In this document: positions 38,004 to 46,778 of the stretch, in pieces | How positions within the stretch are numbered: the first letter of the stretch is position 1 | Layout of the letters: the number at the start of each line of letters is the position of its first letter | Source of the DNA: Vreelandella lutescens | GTDB lineage: Bacteria; Pseudomonadota; Gammaproteobacteria; Pseudomonadales; Halomonadaceae | Length of the DNA stretch: 64,000 bases | Direction of reading: 5' to 3' | Assembly (NCBI RefSeq): GCF_014640815.1 | Contig: NZ_BMHM01000001.1 | Location: forward strand, 842,876 to 906,875 | Program-made: the position numbers and the translations under genes | Notes under the pieces: model-generated | What the model was told of the DNA's origin: nothing | The model's database searches: none | What the model saw: the letters and a program-made list of their open reading frames with translations, nothing else

Positions 38004-39134
38004 TTGTCCTCTTCAACCTCCTCTTTATATCAATGGATTGATAGTGCCGAGGCGTTAGACGCCGCTTGTGAACAGGTTGCCGGTGCCCGCGTCATCGCCC
38101 TAGACACCGAATTTTTCCGCGAAAATACCTTCTTTCCTGTACCGGCGCTGATTCAGTTTGCCAGTCATGAGGTGGCATATTTAGTCGACCCGTTATCCAC
38201 GCCCTGCACGGAATCGTTTAAAGCGCTGCTGCAAAATAGCGCAGTTAAGCTGTTACATGCCTGCAGCGAAGATTTAGAAGTTTTCCAGCACTGGGCCGGT
38301 ACGTTGCCTACACCATTGGTGGATACCCAGGTAGCACAAGCCTTTTTAGGCGAAAATCCAGGTATGGGATACCAAAAGCTCGTCGAGCACTGGATGGGGG
38401 AAACGCTGCCCAAAGAGGAAACGCGATCTAACTGGTTGGAGCGCCCATTAACACCTTCACAGTGTGAATACGCGGCGTTAGATGTTATCTATTTATTAAA
38501 AGTATGGGCACTTCAGGCAGATAAACTAGACGAGCTAGGCCGCCGGGAGTGGCTAGACAGCGAGTGTGCCAACCTCATTGAGCAGGCAGGGCGCAGCGTT
38601 GAAAACGATGGCCAGTGGTATACGCGGCAGCGACAGCTATGGCGTTTATCTCCTCGCCAGTTAGAAGCTTATCGGCTGATGACCATTTGGCGCGAAGGTG
38701 AAACTCGCCGTCGTGATCTACCGCGTAATTGGCTGGTGAGCGATAAGCTGCTGTTCGCCGTGGCTGAAAAAATGCCTAAGAACCGCTACGAGCTGGCAGA
38801 GGTTGAAGGCGTTAAGCCGCCGCTGGTTAAAAAAGAGGGCGATGCGCTGCTGGCCCTGGTGAAGCAGGCCCTGCACTGTTCAGACTCTGATTTACCAGCT
38901 CGCTGGCCGGACCCCATGCAGCCTGCTTTTAAACGGCGTTTCAAGGCGATTAAAGGCGTGGTTGCCGAACAAGCTTCTGCGCTTAATATTGCGCCCGAAA
39001 TGCTGCTGCGTCGTCGTGATATTGAGACAATGGTCATGCAGTGTCTTGATCATCAGCCTTTGACGGAACTGAGTGGTTGGCGTGATGCCTGTCTAACACA
39101 GGCAATTCATCAAGCGCTTGAGGAGCCATTGTAA
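38004..39134 (+). CDS. rnd: Ribonuclease D
   Basis: About 376 residues. The DEDDy exonuclease motifs are present: ALDTEFFRENTF, LLHACSEDLEVFQ and the Tyr-containing CEYAALDVIYLLK. An HRDC domain follows (RRDLPRNWLVSDKLLFAVAEKMPKN). It trims the 3' ends of tRNA precursors. The start is uncertain: no ATG lies ahead of the conserved region. TTG at 38004 has GGAAGA five bases upstream and gives a serine-rich start; GTG at 37983 is the alternative. Its TAA stop overlaps the ATG of ycgL by one base. Confidence 0.92.
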   Translation: MSSSTSSLYQWIDSAEALDAACEQVAGARVIALDTEFFRENTFFPVPALIQFASHEVAYLVDPLSTPCTESFKALLQNSAVKLLHACSEDLEVFQHWAGTLPTPLVDTQVAQAFLGENPGMGYQKLVEHWMGETLPKEETRSNWLERPLTPSQCEYAALDVIYLLKVWALQADKLDELGRREWLDSECANLIEQAGRSVENDGQWYTRQRQLWRLSPRQLEAYRLMTIWREGETRRRDLPRNWLVSDKLLFAVAEKMPKNRYELAEVEGVKPPLVKKEGDALLALVKQALHCSDSDLPARWPDPMQPAFKRRFKAIKGVVAEQASALNIAPEMLLRRRDIETMVMQCLDHQPLTELSGWRDACLTQAIHQALEEPL

Positions 39135-39427
39135 TGAGTGAAAAATTACTCTGTGAGATTTTAAAAAGCTCGCGTAAAGAGGAAATGTACCTTTACGTGG
39201 ATAAGCGTAAGGGCACAGAAACAGTGCCTGAGGCGCTGATGGAAACCTTTGGCAAGCCGGTTCCCGTGCTAACGATGATCTTGACCGCTGACAAATCACT
39301 TGCTCGCGTCAAGGCGGCGGATGTGATGGCGGCGATTGAAGAACAAGGGTTTTATCTACAGATGCCGCCTGCCAAAGAGCCTTATTTGTTAGATATTCAC
39401 CGTGCGCAGTCGGTAGACCGTTCGTGA
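39134..39427 (+). CDS. ycgL: YcgL domain protein
   Basis: 97 residues with the YcgL alpha/beta fold: MYLYVDKRKGTETVPEALMETFGKP and KAADVMAAIEEQGFYLQMPP are the conserved parts. Function unknown. It is coupled to rnd through a TAATG overlap, an arrangement also seen in Pseudomonas, so it may act with RNase D or in RNA handling; that is inference only. Confidence 0.9.
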   Translation: MSEKLLCEILKSSRKEEMYLYVDKRKGTETVPEALMETFGKPVPVLTMILTADKSLARVKAADVMAAIEEQGFYLQMPPAKEPYLLDIHRAQSVDRS

Positions 39428-39458
39428 GTCAGTCCTGCGTAAAAGTAACCTCAGCGCG

Positions 39459-40031
39459 ATGAATTTTCTGGCCCATGCATGGCTGGCTCAGCCTGGCGAC
39501 GACGGCTTTTTATACGGTAATTTGATTGCCGATGGTGTGAAGGGCAGCGACCTGTCCGCTTGGTCACCCAGCGTTGCCCGTGGTATTCGCCACCATCGGC
39601 GAGTAGATGCTTGGGTAGACCAGCACCCTAGCGTCACAACAGCCAAGCAGCGAGCCCCTAAACTTCAAAGGCGCTACGCAGGCATTGCTCTGGATATTGT
39701 GTGGGATCATTTTATCTCTCACCAGCAGGCAGGGGCTGATCAGCACCAGTTGATTGAGCGCTGCTATCGATTATTAAGCGCACAGCCTGCGCCACAGCGG
39801 TTAGCTACGATGATGCCGGTCATGATTGAGCACGATTGGCTCCGCCGTTACGCTGATTTTGATTTTACGTGTCGTGCGGTGGCAGGGCTTGGGCAGCGGC
39901 TTTCTGGCCCCAACCGTCTAGCCGAATTGGTGCCATGGCTGCGCGAAGATTACACGGCATTAAAAGCTGACTTTAGTGTGCTTTGGAGTGAGTGCAGTGC
40001 AACGCTGACCAGCGATGGGTCTGCGCGCTGA
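39459..40031 (+). CDS. acpH: Acyl carrier protein phosphodiesterase family protein
   Basis: 190 residues, the AcpH/DUF479 family, an HD-like metal-dependent fold. The N-terminus MNFLAHAWLA, GNLIADGVKG, RGIRHHRRVDAWVDQHP and LDIVWDHFIS carry the conserved His and Asp residues. AcpH removes the phosphopantetheine arm from acyl carrier protein, but several family members may have other substrates. It sits between ycgL and ycgN with short gaps on the same strand. Confidence 0.85.
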   Translation: MNFLAHAWLAQPGDDGFLYGNLIADGVKGSDLSAWSPSVARGIRHHRRVDAWVDQHPSVTTAKQRAPKLQRRYAGIALDIVWDHFISHQQAGADQHQLIERCYRLLSAQPAPQRLATMMPVMIEHDWLRRYADFDFTCRAVAGLGQRLSGPNRLAELVPWLREDYTALKADFSVLWSECSATLTSDGSAR

Positions 40032-40072
40032 CGCTCTGTGAATCAAGCTATGGTGAACCGAGGGAATTGACG

Positions 40073-40531
40073 ATGGAAACCGCGTTGCGCGAGCGCTTTT
40101 GGGAACGCTACTCCCTTGAAGAGCTAACCCAGCCTGAGTGGGAAGCGCTGTGTGACGGCTGCGGCCAGTGCTGCCTACTTAAGCTGCACGATGACGAGAC
40201 GCAAGAGCTGGCGATTCTTAATGTGGCATGCAAGCTTCTTGATACGCATAGCTGCCAGTGCAGCGATTATGAGAATCGCTTTGATAGCGTTCCAGACTGT
40301 ACGCAACTCACTCCTGCGCTGGTCAAAGAGTTTACTTGGTTGCCACACACCTGTGGTTACCGGCGAGTCGCTGAAGGGCGCAAGTTAGCAGGTTGGCACC
40401 CCTTATTAAGCAACGATGCCGAGCGAGTACACCGCAAGGGTGTCAGCGTGCGAGGGTTTGCCGTTTCACAAGATGAGGTGCCAGAAAAATATCTTGAAGA
40501 GCATATTATTGCCGTCATTCCAATGACGTAA
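40073..40531 (+). CDS. ycgN: YcgN/UPF0260 zinc/iron-cluster protein
   Basis: 152 residues. The Cys-rich CDGCGQCCLL motif and the later CKLLD...CQC and CGYR form the UPF0260 (CxxCxxCC) signature, expected to bind metal. The frame is open upstream from 39992, but the ATG at 40073 (METALRERFWERY) matches the family start and follows AGGGAAT. Function not established. The rnd-ycgL-ycgN block is a recurring neighbourhood. Confidence 0.9.
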   Translation: METALRERFWERYSLEELTQPEWEALCDGCGQCCLLKLHDDETQELAILNVACKLLDTHSCQCSDYENRFDSVPDCTQLTPALVKEFTWLPHTCGYRRVAEGRKLAGWHPLLSNDAERVHRKGVSVRGFAVSQDEVPEKYLEEHIIAVIPMT

Positions 40532-40575
40532 GCGCATGTAAAGCTGCAGCGCTGCCTTCCGTGGCACCTATTGCT

Positions 40576-40610
40576 ACCGCTAGCTAATCTTGGAATTAGC
40601 TAGCGGTTTT
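40576..40610 (+). terminator. Terminator of ycgN, overlapping the small ORF end
   Basis: ACCGCTAGCTAAT and its complement ATTAGCTAGCGGT form a perfect 13-bp stem with a 6-base loop followed by T4. The minus-strand ORF at 40596-40766 stops inside its right arm, so the hairpin also forms the 3' end of that gene. Confidence 0.85.
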
Positions 40611-40766
40611 GCTTTTAGCGTTATCCCAGATGGTTAGAAACGCCTCTTTCAGAGGAGTGATCTGGGGCTTGTTAACACCTTTGCTCACACTCGGCTTCGC
40701 TGCTTTTTGAGTAGCGGGCTTTAAAGGTGCGTCCCAAATAGTTGGAAACTGTTCTTGATAGTTCAT
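40596..40766 (-). CDS. Small hypothetical protein with repeated TIWD motif
   Basis: 56 residues, no match I recognise. The ends contain the two related segments FPTIWDAPLK and FLTIWDNAKS, joined by a Lys/Pro/Ser-rich linker; that symmetry suggests a tandem short linear motif rather than a folded domain. The ATG at 40766 has GAGG 6 bases upstream on the minus strand; the longer frame from 40883 has no ribosome binding site. Charge is basic with no membrane segment. It could be a regulatory peptide; it lies next to the light-sensing cluster, which may be chance. Confidence 0.55.
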   Translation of the reverse strand: MNYQEQFPTIWDAPLKPATQKAAKPSVSKGVNKPQITPLKEAFLTIWDNAKSKTAS

Positions 40767-40883
40767 GGTGTGCCTCGTCAATGTGGTTAGACGTTGGTAT
40801 ATAAAACTTATGGCTAGTATGTCGTAAAAAAATCGCCCTGTGAAGCTTTTGTGGAAAGTATTTTCATAAATATTTGTGGGCAT

Positions 40884-40908
40884 AAAAAAGCAGCACCGGA
40901 GTGCTGCT
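40884..40908 (-). terminator. Terminator of the LOV-GGDEF-EAL gene
   Basis: On the minus strand AGCAGCAC, a TCCG loop and GTGCTGCT form an 8-bp stem followed by a T-run. It starts about 20 bases past the gene's stop codon. Confidence 0.85.
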
Positions 40909-40928
40909 GAATAAAAGACGAAGCCCCC

Positions 40929-43900
40929 TTAGCTTAGACGAGTGTTATGTTCTGCAAGCCAGTGAGTGAGCATGTCGAAAGGCATCGGTTTGGCAAATAG
41001 ATAGCCCTGAAGTACATCGCAGTTGAGCGCTAAAAGTTGCTGCTGCTGGTGACGGGTCTCAACGCCTTCGGCGACCACGTTGAGTTCCAGGTGGTGAGCC
41101 AGGGCAATAATCCCCTGCACGACCGCAGCGTCTTTGCTGCTTTCATCAATGTTGAGAATAAAGCTGCGATCTATTTTGATCTTGTCAATCGGTAAGTGGC
41201 GCAAATAACTGAGGCTAGAGAATCCTGTGCCAAAATCATCGATCGCGATGCTAATGCCCATCCCCCGCAATGCATGCAGGGTGTCAATGGCGGCGTCGGT
41301 ATCGTTCATTAAAATGCCCTCAGTCAGCTCCAGTTCGAGCGCTGTGGGCGGCAGGCCTGTCACTTCAAGGGTTTTGCGTAGCGAGCTTAAAAAACTGGGA
41401 CGATGAAACTGCATAGGAGATAGATTAACGGCCATTCGGCAATGGCTTGGAAGTAGCGGCTGCAGGTTTAGAAAATCCTGAGCGGCACGCTCTAGTACCC
41501 ACTGGCTCAAGCCAATAATCTGGCCGGTCTCTTCTGCAATAGGAATAAACAGAGCAGGGGATATGGGGCCCTTAATGGGGTGGTTCCAACGCACCAGTGC
41601 TTCAAAGCCATGCACGTTACCGTCTCTACCTAGCAGCGGTTGATAGTGCAACTCAAACTGTTCCTGAGTGATCGCCTCTTGGAGATCGTTTCGCAGCGTA
41701 ACGCGCTGTGTCAGCTTTTGGTTAATGTCGTGGGTGAACGTTTGCAGGGTGTTGCGACCCTGTTGTTTGGCTTTGTACATCGCCATATCTGCTTGCTGAA
41801 GCAGGGCGGCTGGGTTATCAAGCGCTTCGTCGCTTAGCGCAATACCAATACTGGCCGATAGGTAGAGTTCGTGGCGGTCAATTCGATACGGCTGTGCCAG
41901 CTCCAGCAGTAAGCGTTCAGCCACTTCCTGGGCATGTTGAGGTGCGTCCAGGTCGGGTAGCAGCAGTACAAACTCATCTCCACCGAAGCGGCATAACGTA
42001 TCAGAGGGGCGGATGACTTCCTCTAAGCGTCTTGCTACATGGATCAGTACTTGGTCGCCAATCGCGTGACCTAGCGTGTCATTAATAGGCTTAAATTCAT
42101 CCAGGTCTATAAACAGCACCGCCAACTGTTGATGGTGGCGTTTCGCTAAGTCCACATCATGGCGCAAACGGTCTTCAAATAGCGCACGATTACCCAGTCC
42201 TGTCAGCGCATCGTGAGTTGCATGATATGCCAGCGCATTTTCATGATCCTTACGCTCTGAGATGTCATTAATGATCCCCACAAAGTGGGTGGCTTGGCCA
42301 TCGTGAGCGCGCACCGGCGAGATAAATACGTTATTCCAGAACGCGCGCCCATCTTTCCGATAGTTACGGATCGTCAAGCTAATATCGCGCTGTTGGGTGA
42401 GCGCCTGACGAATATCGGTTACCTGCTGGGGATCAGTGTCGGGTCCCTGTAAAAATCGGCAGTTACGCTGCTGGACATCTTCTAGGTCGTAGCCAGTAAT
42501 CTCTACAAACGCCGGGTTGACGTAAATGATGGGGAAGTCATTGCGTTGTGCTTCACAGATTAAAACACCGTTGCTGCTGGCTTCTAGGCTGCGTTGAAAG
42601 ATGCGTAGCTGTGCTTCATTAAAGCGTAGTGCCGTCATCTCTTTCACGACCCCATACACACCCACCACATTGTCCATCACAACGGTAGGTAGAAAGGAGA
42701 TATCAACGTAGTGGAGGTGCCCCGTTTGGCTGGGCATTTCGATCTCAATGCGCTGAGAAACGCCGGTTAGCGCTTGGCTAAAGACATGATTTATGGGGTC
42801 ACGCTGCTCGGTCGGTAGCATCGTATAAAGGTGCGTGCCGATAATATCGGCTTCGCTAATAGCCAGTAGCGTCAGTAATGATTGATTCACGCTGAGAAAA
42901 TAGCCGTCCACATCTAGCGAGAAAACGCCATCTGGGTTTTGAGTAAACAGTGAGCGAAAGCGTTGTTCGCTATCTTGCAGCGTTTGCTGGTGGTTATAGC
43001 GTTCGATGGCTAAGCGCATCAGGCGCAAGGCGCTGGGTAAGAGGATGGGTTCTGGCTCAGACGCACGGCTGACCGGCTCTGGCTCGCTCTGCTTCCAAAG
43101 CAGCACGACGGCCCCGAGGGGGTGTGAGTCGCTACTGCTCAAAATATGTAGCGTGGCTTTGCCGTAGCCGTACTGCGCCGCTAGCCGACAAAGTGTCGAC
43201 GAGGAATCTGCATCCATGACCAACGTGGCCGTTGTTTCGCCCCGTTGGTGAAGCTCGTTAGCCAGGGTGACGACGCTCTCATTGAAGGGCATGGATTCTT
43301 GCAGGGCAAAGGGTAGGCTGCAGGAGAGTAGCTCAACGCGATACGCTGCTGAGGTGTCTAAGCGCCATATAGCCGCATGATACTGTACGCTTTGCTGCTC
43401 CAGCAGCCGGCAGATTTGTAGCAGCGTAGCGCTACAGGGTTCGTCACGGGCGATCATGGCTTGAATGCGGTGCTGGTCTTCCAGCGCTTCTTTTGCTTGG
43501 GCAAGCTCCAGCGTACGCTGTGCTCTGGCCGCCATTAAGGCAAGGCTCAGTACCAACTGGTAGGTCAGCAATAAACCGGAAACGCCAATGCCTGCCGCAA
43601 TAAACTTGGCCAGTTCAAAGTGAGAAGAGCCCTGGGGCCACAGGCTTAAATGCAGGGCCGGGCCGCCGGGTAATCCCAAGTGCTGTTCACTTAACAGAGA
43701 GGCCTCTGAAAAGGAGCGTTCGGAAGCTGGCTGACTCTGTTTACTCATAATTTCACCACCCTGATGGCGAATGCGCAGAGTAAAGGCTAGCTCGGAAATA
43801 TGGGTCTCTTGGCTGATTAAATAAGCGATATCAATCATGGCTAACAGCTGATAGCGCTGCTCAGCGACGGGTTTGATCGCAAGTAATGCAATGTTAGGTC

Positions 43901-44906
43901 TAGCAGCATCCGGAAATAGCCACTGGACGCTTTGCTGCTGTTGGTTCAGCCAGCGTATGACCGCCAGACTAGTCAATTGATCATCTAGCCATAGCAAGTC
44001 ACTTCCCTGCTGTGCACGCCGCCATATATCTCGGGCAGAGGGATTAAAATATGCCAAAGCCAAAATGCTGGGGTAGTCGCTCCAATAGCGGACCACCTCT
44101 CGTTGGCGCGACGCTTCATCTTCAAACACACCTTGCCACCGCTCAGCCAGTCGCTCCAGCACGATGGCGCGCGAATTAAGCGTTCTTTCAATACTGGTCG
44201 TCACGTTAGACAGTGTGTGCTGAGCTTCCAAACGAATCGTTTCGTGCTGATTCCAGCTAATGAGAAACCAGGCACTCATGCTCAGGGCAACGCCAACGAT
44301 GCCTGCTACGACGGCACTCTTGCTCAGCGAGGCGGCTAGGTGAGGAATGTTGCGGCTGACCATGATCATGGCAAGTCCGAACGAGAAGCAGAGCAACCCA
44401 GGGAGCAAAGCGCTTGCCCTTGGCAGCCAAGCAGGCAGGCCGACACCGGCATGGTAGGCCAGCGTAATACTGCCAATCACCCATAAAATGCCACCACCCA
44501 CCTGCCATACTCGTTGTTGCCAAGGCCCTTGCGGCCCCACCCATAAACAAAAAGCCGCGAGTACCAGGATAGGAGTCGCTTGGCTAGGCAAGCGCGGTTG
44601 CCCGCTTAGCCATGAGACACCTGAGTGTCCTGACATCCCGTTATGCAGCATCGTATAGGTGGCAAGCGCCAACAGTGTCACGCTAGCCAGCTTTCGCCAG
44701 CGATGTCTATTGGCCATGACCGCGCTTAACCCTAGGCCTGAGAGCAGAATAACGAGAGAACTGTCGGGCAAAATAGCCAGCGCCTGGGGCTGAGGCAAAC
44801 TGGGCGTCACCCCGAAGACAAGGCTAGCGCCACCGATAATGACGGTGGTGGTTAGCAACATCAGTAGTCCCGTTTGTAGTGCTAACTCACGGTTATTTAC
44901 ATCCAT
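40929..44906 (-). CDS. Membrane PAS-LOV-GGDEF-EAL cyclic-di-GMP protein (blue-light type)
   Basis: 1325 residues. Residues about 1-215 hold a multi-helix membrane domain, then an extracytoplasmic CHASE-like loop to about residue 440 and a last helix. A PAS domain follows (about 640-750), then a LOV domain (about 765-885) with photoactive Cys816 in NCRFLQG, Gln820, Arg833, Asn848 and Asn858. The LOV Gln that normally flips on illumination is Ile879. Next are an intact GGDEF (975-979, a diguanylate cyclase) and an intact EAL (1102-1104, with DDFGTGFSSL). The frame runs on to 45173 but that would overlap the divergent chemoreceptor gene, so ATG 44906 is chosen. It could both make and break cyclic-di-GMP. 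Confidence 0.9.
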   Translation of the reverse strand: MDVNNRELALQTGLLMLLTTTVIIGGASLVFGVTPSLPQPQALAILPDSSLVILLSGLGLSAVMANRHRWRKLASVTLLALATYTMLHNGMSGHSGVSWLSGQPRLPSQATPILVLAAFCLWVGPQGPWQQRVWQVGGGILWVIGSITLAYHAGVGLPAWLPRASALLPGLLCFSFGLAMIMVSRNIPHLAASLSKSAVVAGIVGVALSMSAWFLISWNQHETIRLEAQHTLSNVTTSIERTLNSRAIVLERLAERWQGVFEDEASRQREVVRYWSDYPSILALAYFNPSARDIWRRAQQGSDLLWLDDQLTSLAVIRWLNQQQQSVQWLFPDAARPNIALLAIKPVAEQRYQLLAMIDIAYLISQETHISELAFTLRIRHQGGEIMSKQSQPASERSFSEASLLSEQHLGLPGGPALHLSLWPQGSSHFELAKFIAAGIGVSGLLLTYQLVLSLALMAARAQRTLELAQAKEALEDQHRIQAMIARDEPCSATLLQICRLLEQQSVQYHAAIWRLDTSAAYRVELLSCSLPFALQESMPFNESVVTLANELHQRGETTATLVMDADSSSTLCRLAAQYGYGKATLHILSSSDSHPLGAVVLLWKQSEPEPVSRASEPEPILLPSALRLMRLAIERYNHQQTLQDSEQRFRSLFTQNPDGVFSLDVDGYFLSVNQSLLTLLAISEADIIGTHLYTMLPTEQRDPINHVFSQALTGVSQRIEIEMPSQTGHLHYVDISFLPTVVMDNVVGVYGVVKEMTALRFNEAQLRIFQRSLEASSNGVLICEAQRNDFPIIYVNPAFVEITGYDLEDVQQRNCRFLQGPDTDPQQVTDIRQALTQQRDISLTIRNYRKDGRAFWNNVFISPVRAHDGQATHFVGIINDISERKDHENALAYHATHDALTGLGNRALFEDRLRHDVDLAKRHHQQLAVLFIDLDEFKPINDTLGHAIGDQVLIHVARRLEEVIRPSDTLCRFGGDEFVLLLPDLDAPQHAQEVAERLLLELAQPYRIDRHELYLSASIGIALSDEALDNPAALLQQADMAMYKAKQQGRNTLQTFTHDINQKLTQRVTLRNDLQEAITQEQFELHYQPLLGRDGNVHGFEALVRWNHPIKGPISPALFIPIAEETGQIIGLSQWVLERAAQDFLNLQPLLPSHCRMAVNLSPMQFHRPSFLSSLRKTLEVTGLPPTALELELTEGILMNDTDAAIDTLHALRGMGISIAIDDFGTGFSSLSYLRHLPIDKIKIDRSFILNIDESSKDAAVVQGIIALAHHLELNVVAEGVETRHQQQQLLALNCDVLQGYLFAKPMPFDMLTHWLAEHNTRLS

Positions 44907-45068
44907 TAGGCAGGGGTCATCTAAAGCAAGGTGGGAATGAGGACAGCTGTCGCTGAGTGGCGCAGTTAACAATAATCTCAGCGAATCGTCAGGCTGACAA
45001 GGCGCAGTAAGTCGTAACCGTTGAGGTGTGTACAATAACCTTTTGTTATAAAAGTGTAACTTTAAGTA

Positions 45069-45097
45069 TTGAAAAAGTTTTTCAAGGTTTCTATAGT
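45069..45097 (+). promoter_or_regulatory. Candidate promoter of the chemoreceptor gene, with overlapping palindrome
   Basis: TTGAAA (45069-45074, 5 of 6) and TATAGT (45092-45097, 5 of 6) are 17 bp apart. The -35 and spacer coincide with TTGAAAAAGTTTTTCAA (45069-45085), a palindrome with 8-base arms around one central base. A repressor bound there would block this promoter and could also affect the divergent LOV-GGDEF-EAL gene. Confidence 0.6.
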
Positions 45098-45110
45098 CCG
45101 CTCCTGTTTG

Positions 45111-45126
45111 ACGTGCCGCGGCACGT
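45111..45126. promoter_or_regulatory. 16-bp perfect palindrome downstream of the chemoreceptor promoter
   Basis: ACGTGCCGCGGCACGT is perfectly self-complementary and lies about 7 bases beyond the predicted transcription start and 38 bases before the ATG. It is a good operator candidate; it could also form a hairpin in the leader RNA. The binding protein is unknown. Confidence 0.55.
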
Positions 45127-45164
45127 TTGGATATCTCAGCGCTGTACCTTGTTGAAGGAGACCT

Positions 45165-46670
45165 ATGTCCCAAGCTCTATTTGCTCGCCATATCGCCCAC
45201 GCTGACCGTTTTATGTGGCTTCCTATAGGTTTAATAAGCTTACTCTGTTTAATAGTGGGGTTTGTTATCCACACGGTTTGGTTGGTGGCTATCTATGGCG
45301 TGGCTACGCTGCCGCTGACGGCTTGGCTCCAAAAGCAGCTGCCAGGGAAGCCTATTAACGGTTTTGTGAAAGCCGCTGTGATGATGGGGTGGTCCGCGGT
45401 ACTGATTGAACAGAGTGGCGGCTTAATTGAGGCGCACTTCAGTATCTTTATTTTGCTATCAGCGCTCATCCTGTACAGCGACTGGCGGGTGATTGCGTTT
45501 GGCGGGCTGGTCGTTGCACTGCATCACGTACTGTTTAGTTGGTTGCAGCACTTAGGATACGTGCAGCTTTACAGCGGCATGGTGGGCAGCGACCACCATG
45601 ATGGGCATTCGGGGGCCGCGCTTTTCGCATGCCTGTTAATGCATGCCGGCGCGGTCGTGGTTCAAGTGGGCGTGTTAGGGTACTTGGCCCGTGTACTATC
45701 GCGTATGGTGGCCGAGGGGCTGTATGTGAGTCGTTTCGCCCATCAAGCAGGGAGTGGCCAGCTGGATATGCGATTTACAGCCGCCCAACAGCGTTTGCCA
45801 GCCGTAGCCGCCGTGCAAGAGATGCGTGATCAAGTGGCGAATAGCTTGCGTCAAACCCAGTCAGCCGCGCAGGAATCGCATACGTTGAGTGAGCAACTCT
45901 TTCTGGCCCAGGACGAGCTGAGCGAGCAAATTGCGAGAAATGTTACCCAGACAGAGCGTATTTCAACCAATGCCACGCAGCTGGCTTCCCTCACTCGCGA
46001 AACGGCGGAAGAGTCTCAGCGTGTACGAAAGTTAGCGAACGAGGCAGAAGCGGCCATGCAGGAGAATCACCAGCAGGTAGCGTCGCTTCAACAAATGATG
46101 CGTCTGTTAACGAAGCAGGCGGAACAGATTGGCAATATGCTGGCAGAAATTGATCACATTACCTTTCAAACTAATTTACTGGCACTGAATGCATCGGTAG
46201 AAGCTGCGCGAGCGGGTGAACAAGGTCGTGGGTTTGCAGTAGTGGCCAATGAGGTGCGTAAATTAGCCGGTAATACTCAGCAAACGGCCGAGCGTATTCG
46301 CCACAGCGTCGCAGCGATTACTGAGCACGTCAGTAAAGGCGTTGCACAGAGCAGTGCGGCGAGTGATACAACCCAGCGCCTAAGCGTGTCGTTTGCTGAT
46401 GTGGCTAAACGATTAGGCTCCATGGATAGTGCCTTACAGCAGCAGCACCAAGGGATTGATGAGCTGGAGCATAGCGTGACCGAAATGCATGATGCCTTGG
46501 AACGCTCCAATCGCTCAGTCAGTGATGCTCATGCAATGGCAGAAAAGCTCTCACAAACAGCAGACGTGCTTCTTGATGCAGTGAGTGGCTTCAAGCTGCC
46601 GGTTGCCGCAGTGATTGAGTCGGAATCATCACATCAAAAAGGCTATAAATCGCTTGCGCTGAACGAATAA
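45165..46670 (+). CDS. Methyl-accepting chemotaxis protein with multi-helix membrane sensor
   Basis: 501 residues. The N-terminal ~190 residues form about five or six membrane helices including [24 protein letters not shown] and a His-rich loop ([21 protein letters not shown]), in place of the usual periplasmic ligand domain. The rest is a cytoplasmic receptor coiled coil with the hairpin tip [28 protein letters not shown], where CheA and CheW bind. No HAMP domain is obvious. AAGGAG precedes the ATG. It is divergent from the LOV-GGDEF-EAL gene and lies 108 bp ahead of a CheB-CheR fusion gene, which may modify it. The stimulus is unknown. Confidence 0.92.
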   Translation: MSQALFARHIAHADRFMWLPIGLISLLCLIVGFVIHTVWLVAIYGVATLPLTAWLQKQLPGKPINGFVKAAVMMGWSAVLIEQSGGLIEAHFSIFILLSALILYSDWRVIAFGGLVVALHHVLFSWLQHLGYVQLYSGMVGSDHHDGHSGAALFACLLMHAGAVVVQVGVLGYLARVLSRMVAEGLYVSRFAHQAGSGQLDMRFTAAQQRLPAVAAVQEMRDQVANSLRQTQSAAQESHTLSEQLFLAQDELSEQIARNVTQTERISTNATQLASLTRETAEESQRVRKLANEAEAAMQENHQQVASLQQMMRLLTKQAEQIGNMLAEIDHITFQTNLLALNASVEAARAGEQGRGFAVVANEVRKLAGNTQQTAERIRHSVAAITEHVSKGVAQSSAASDTTQRLSVSFADVAKRLGSMDSALQQQHQGIDELEHSVTEMHDALERSNRSVSDAHAMAEKLSQTADVLLDAVSGFKLPVAAVIESESSHQKGYKSLALNE

Positions 46671-46778
46671 ATGCTCAGCGGCGATACCGTTGGTAGTTTA
46701 TCGTATCCGACCATATTGCTTTGCTAGCGAGCTGTGTAGACTGGGGAAAAGACCTCTCTCGATTAGCAAAGGAACCTC

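Noticed and set aside
44907-45173. N-terminal extension of the LOV-GGDEF-EAL protein to 45173
   Set aside because: It would overlap the start of the divergent chemoreceptor gene and its promoter, and the extra residues are not membrane-like or conserved in style.
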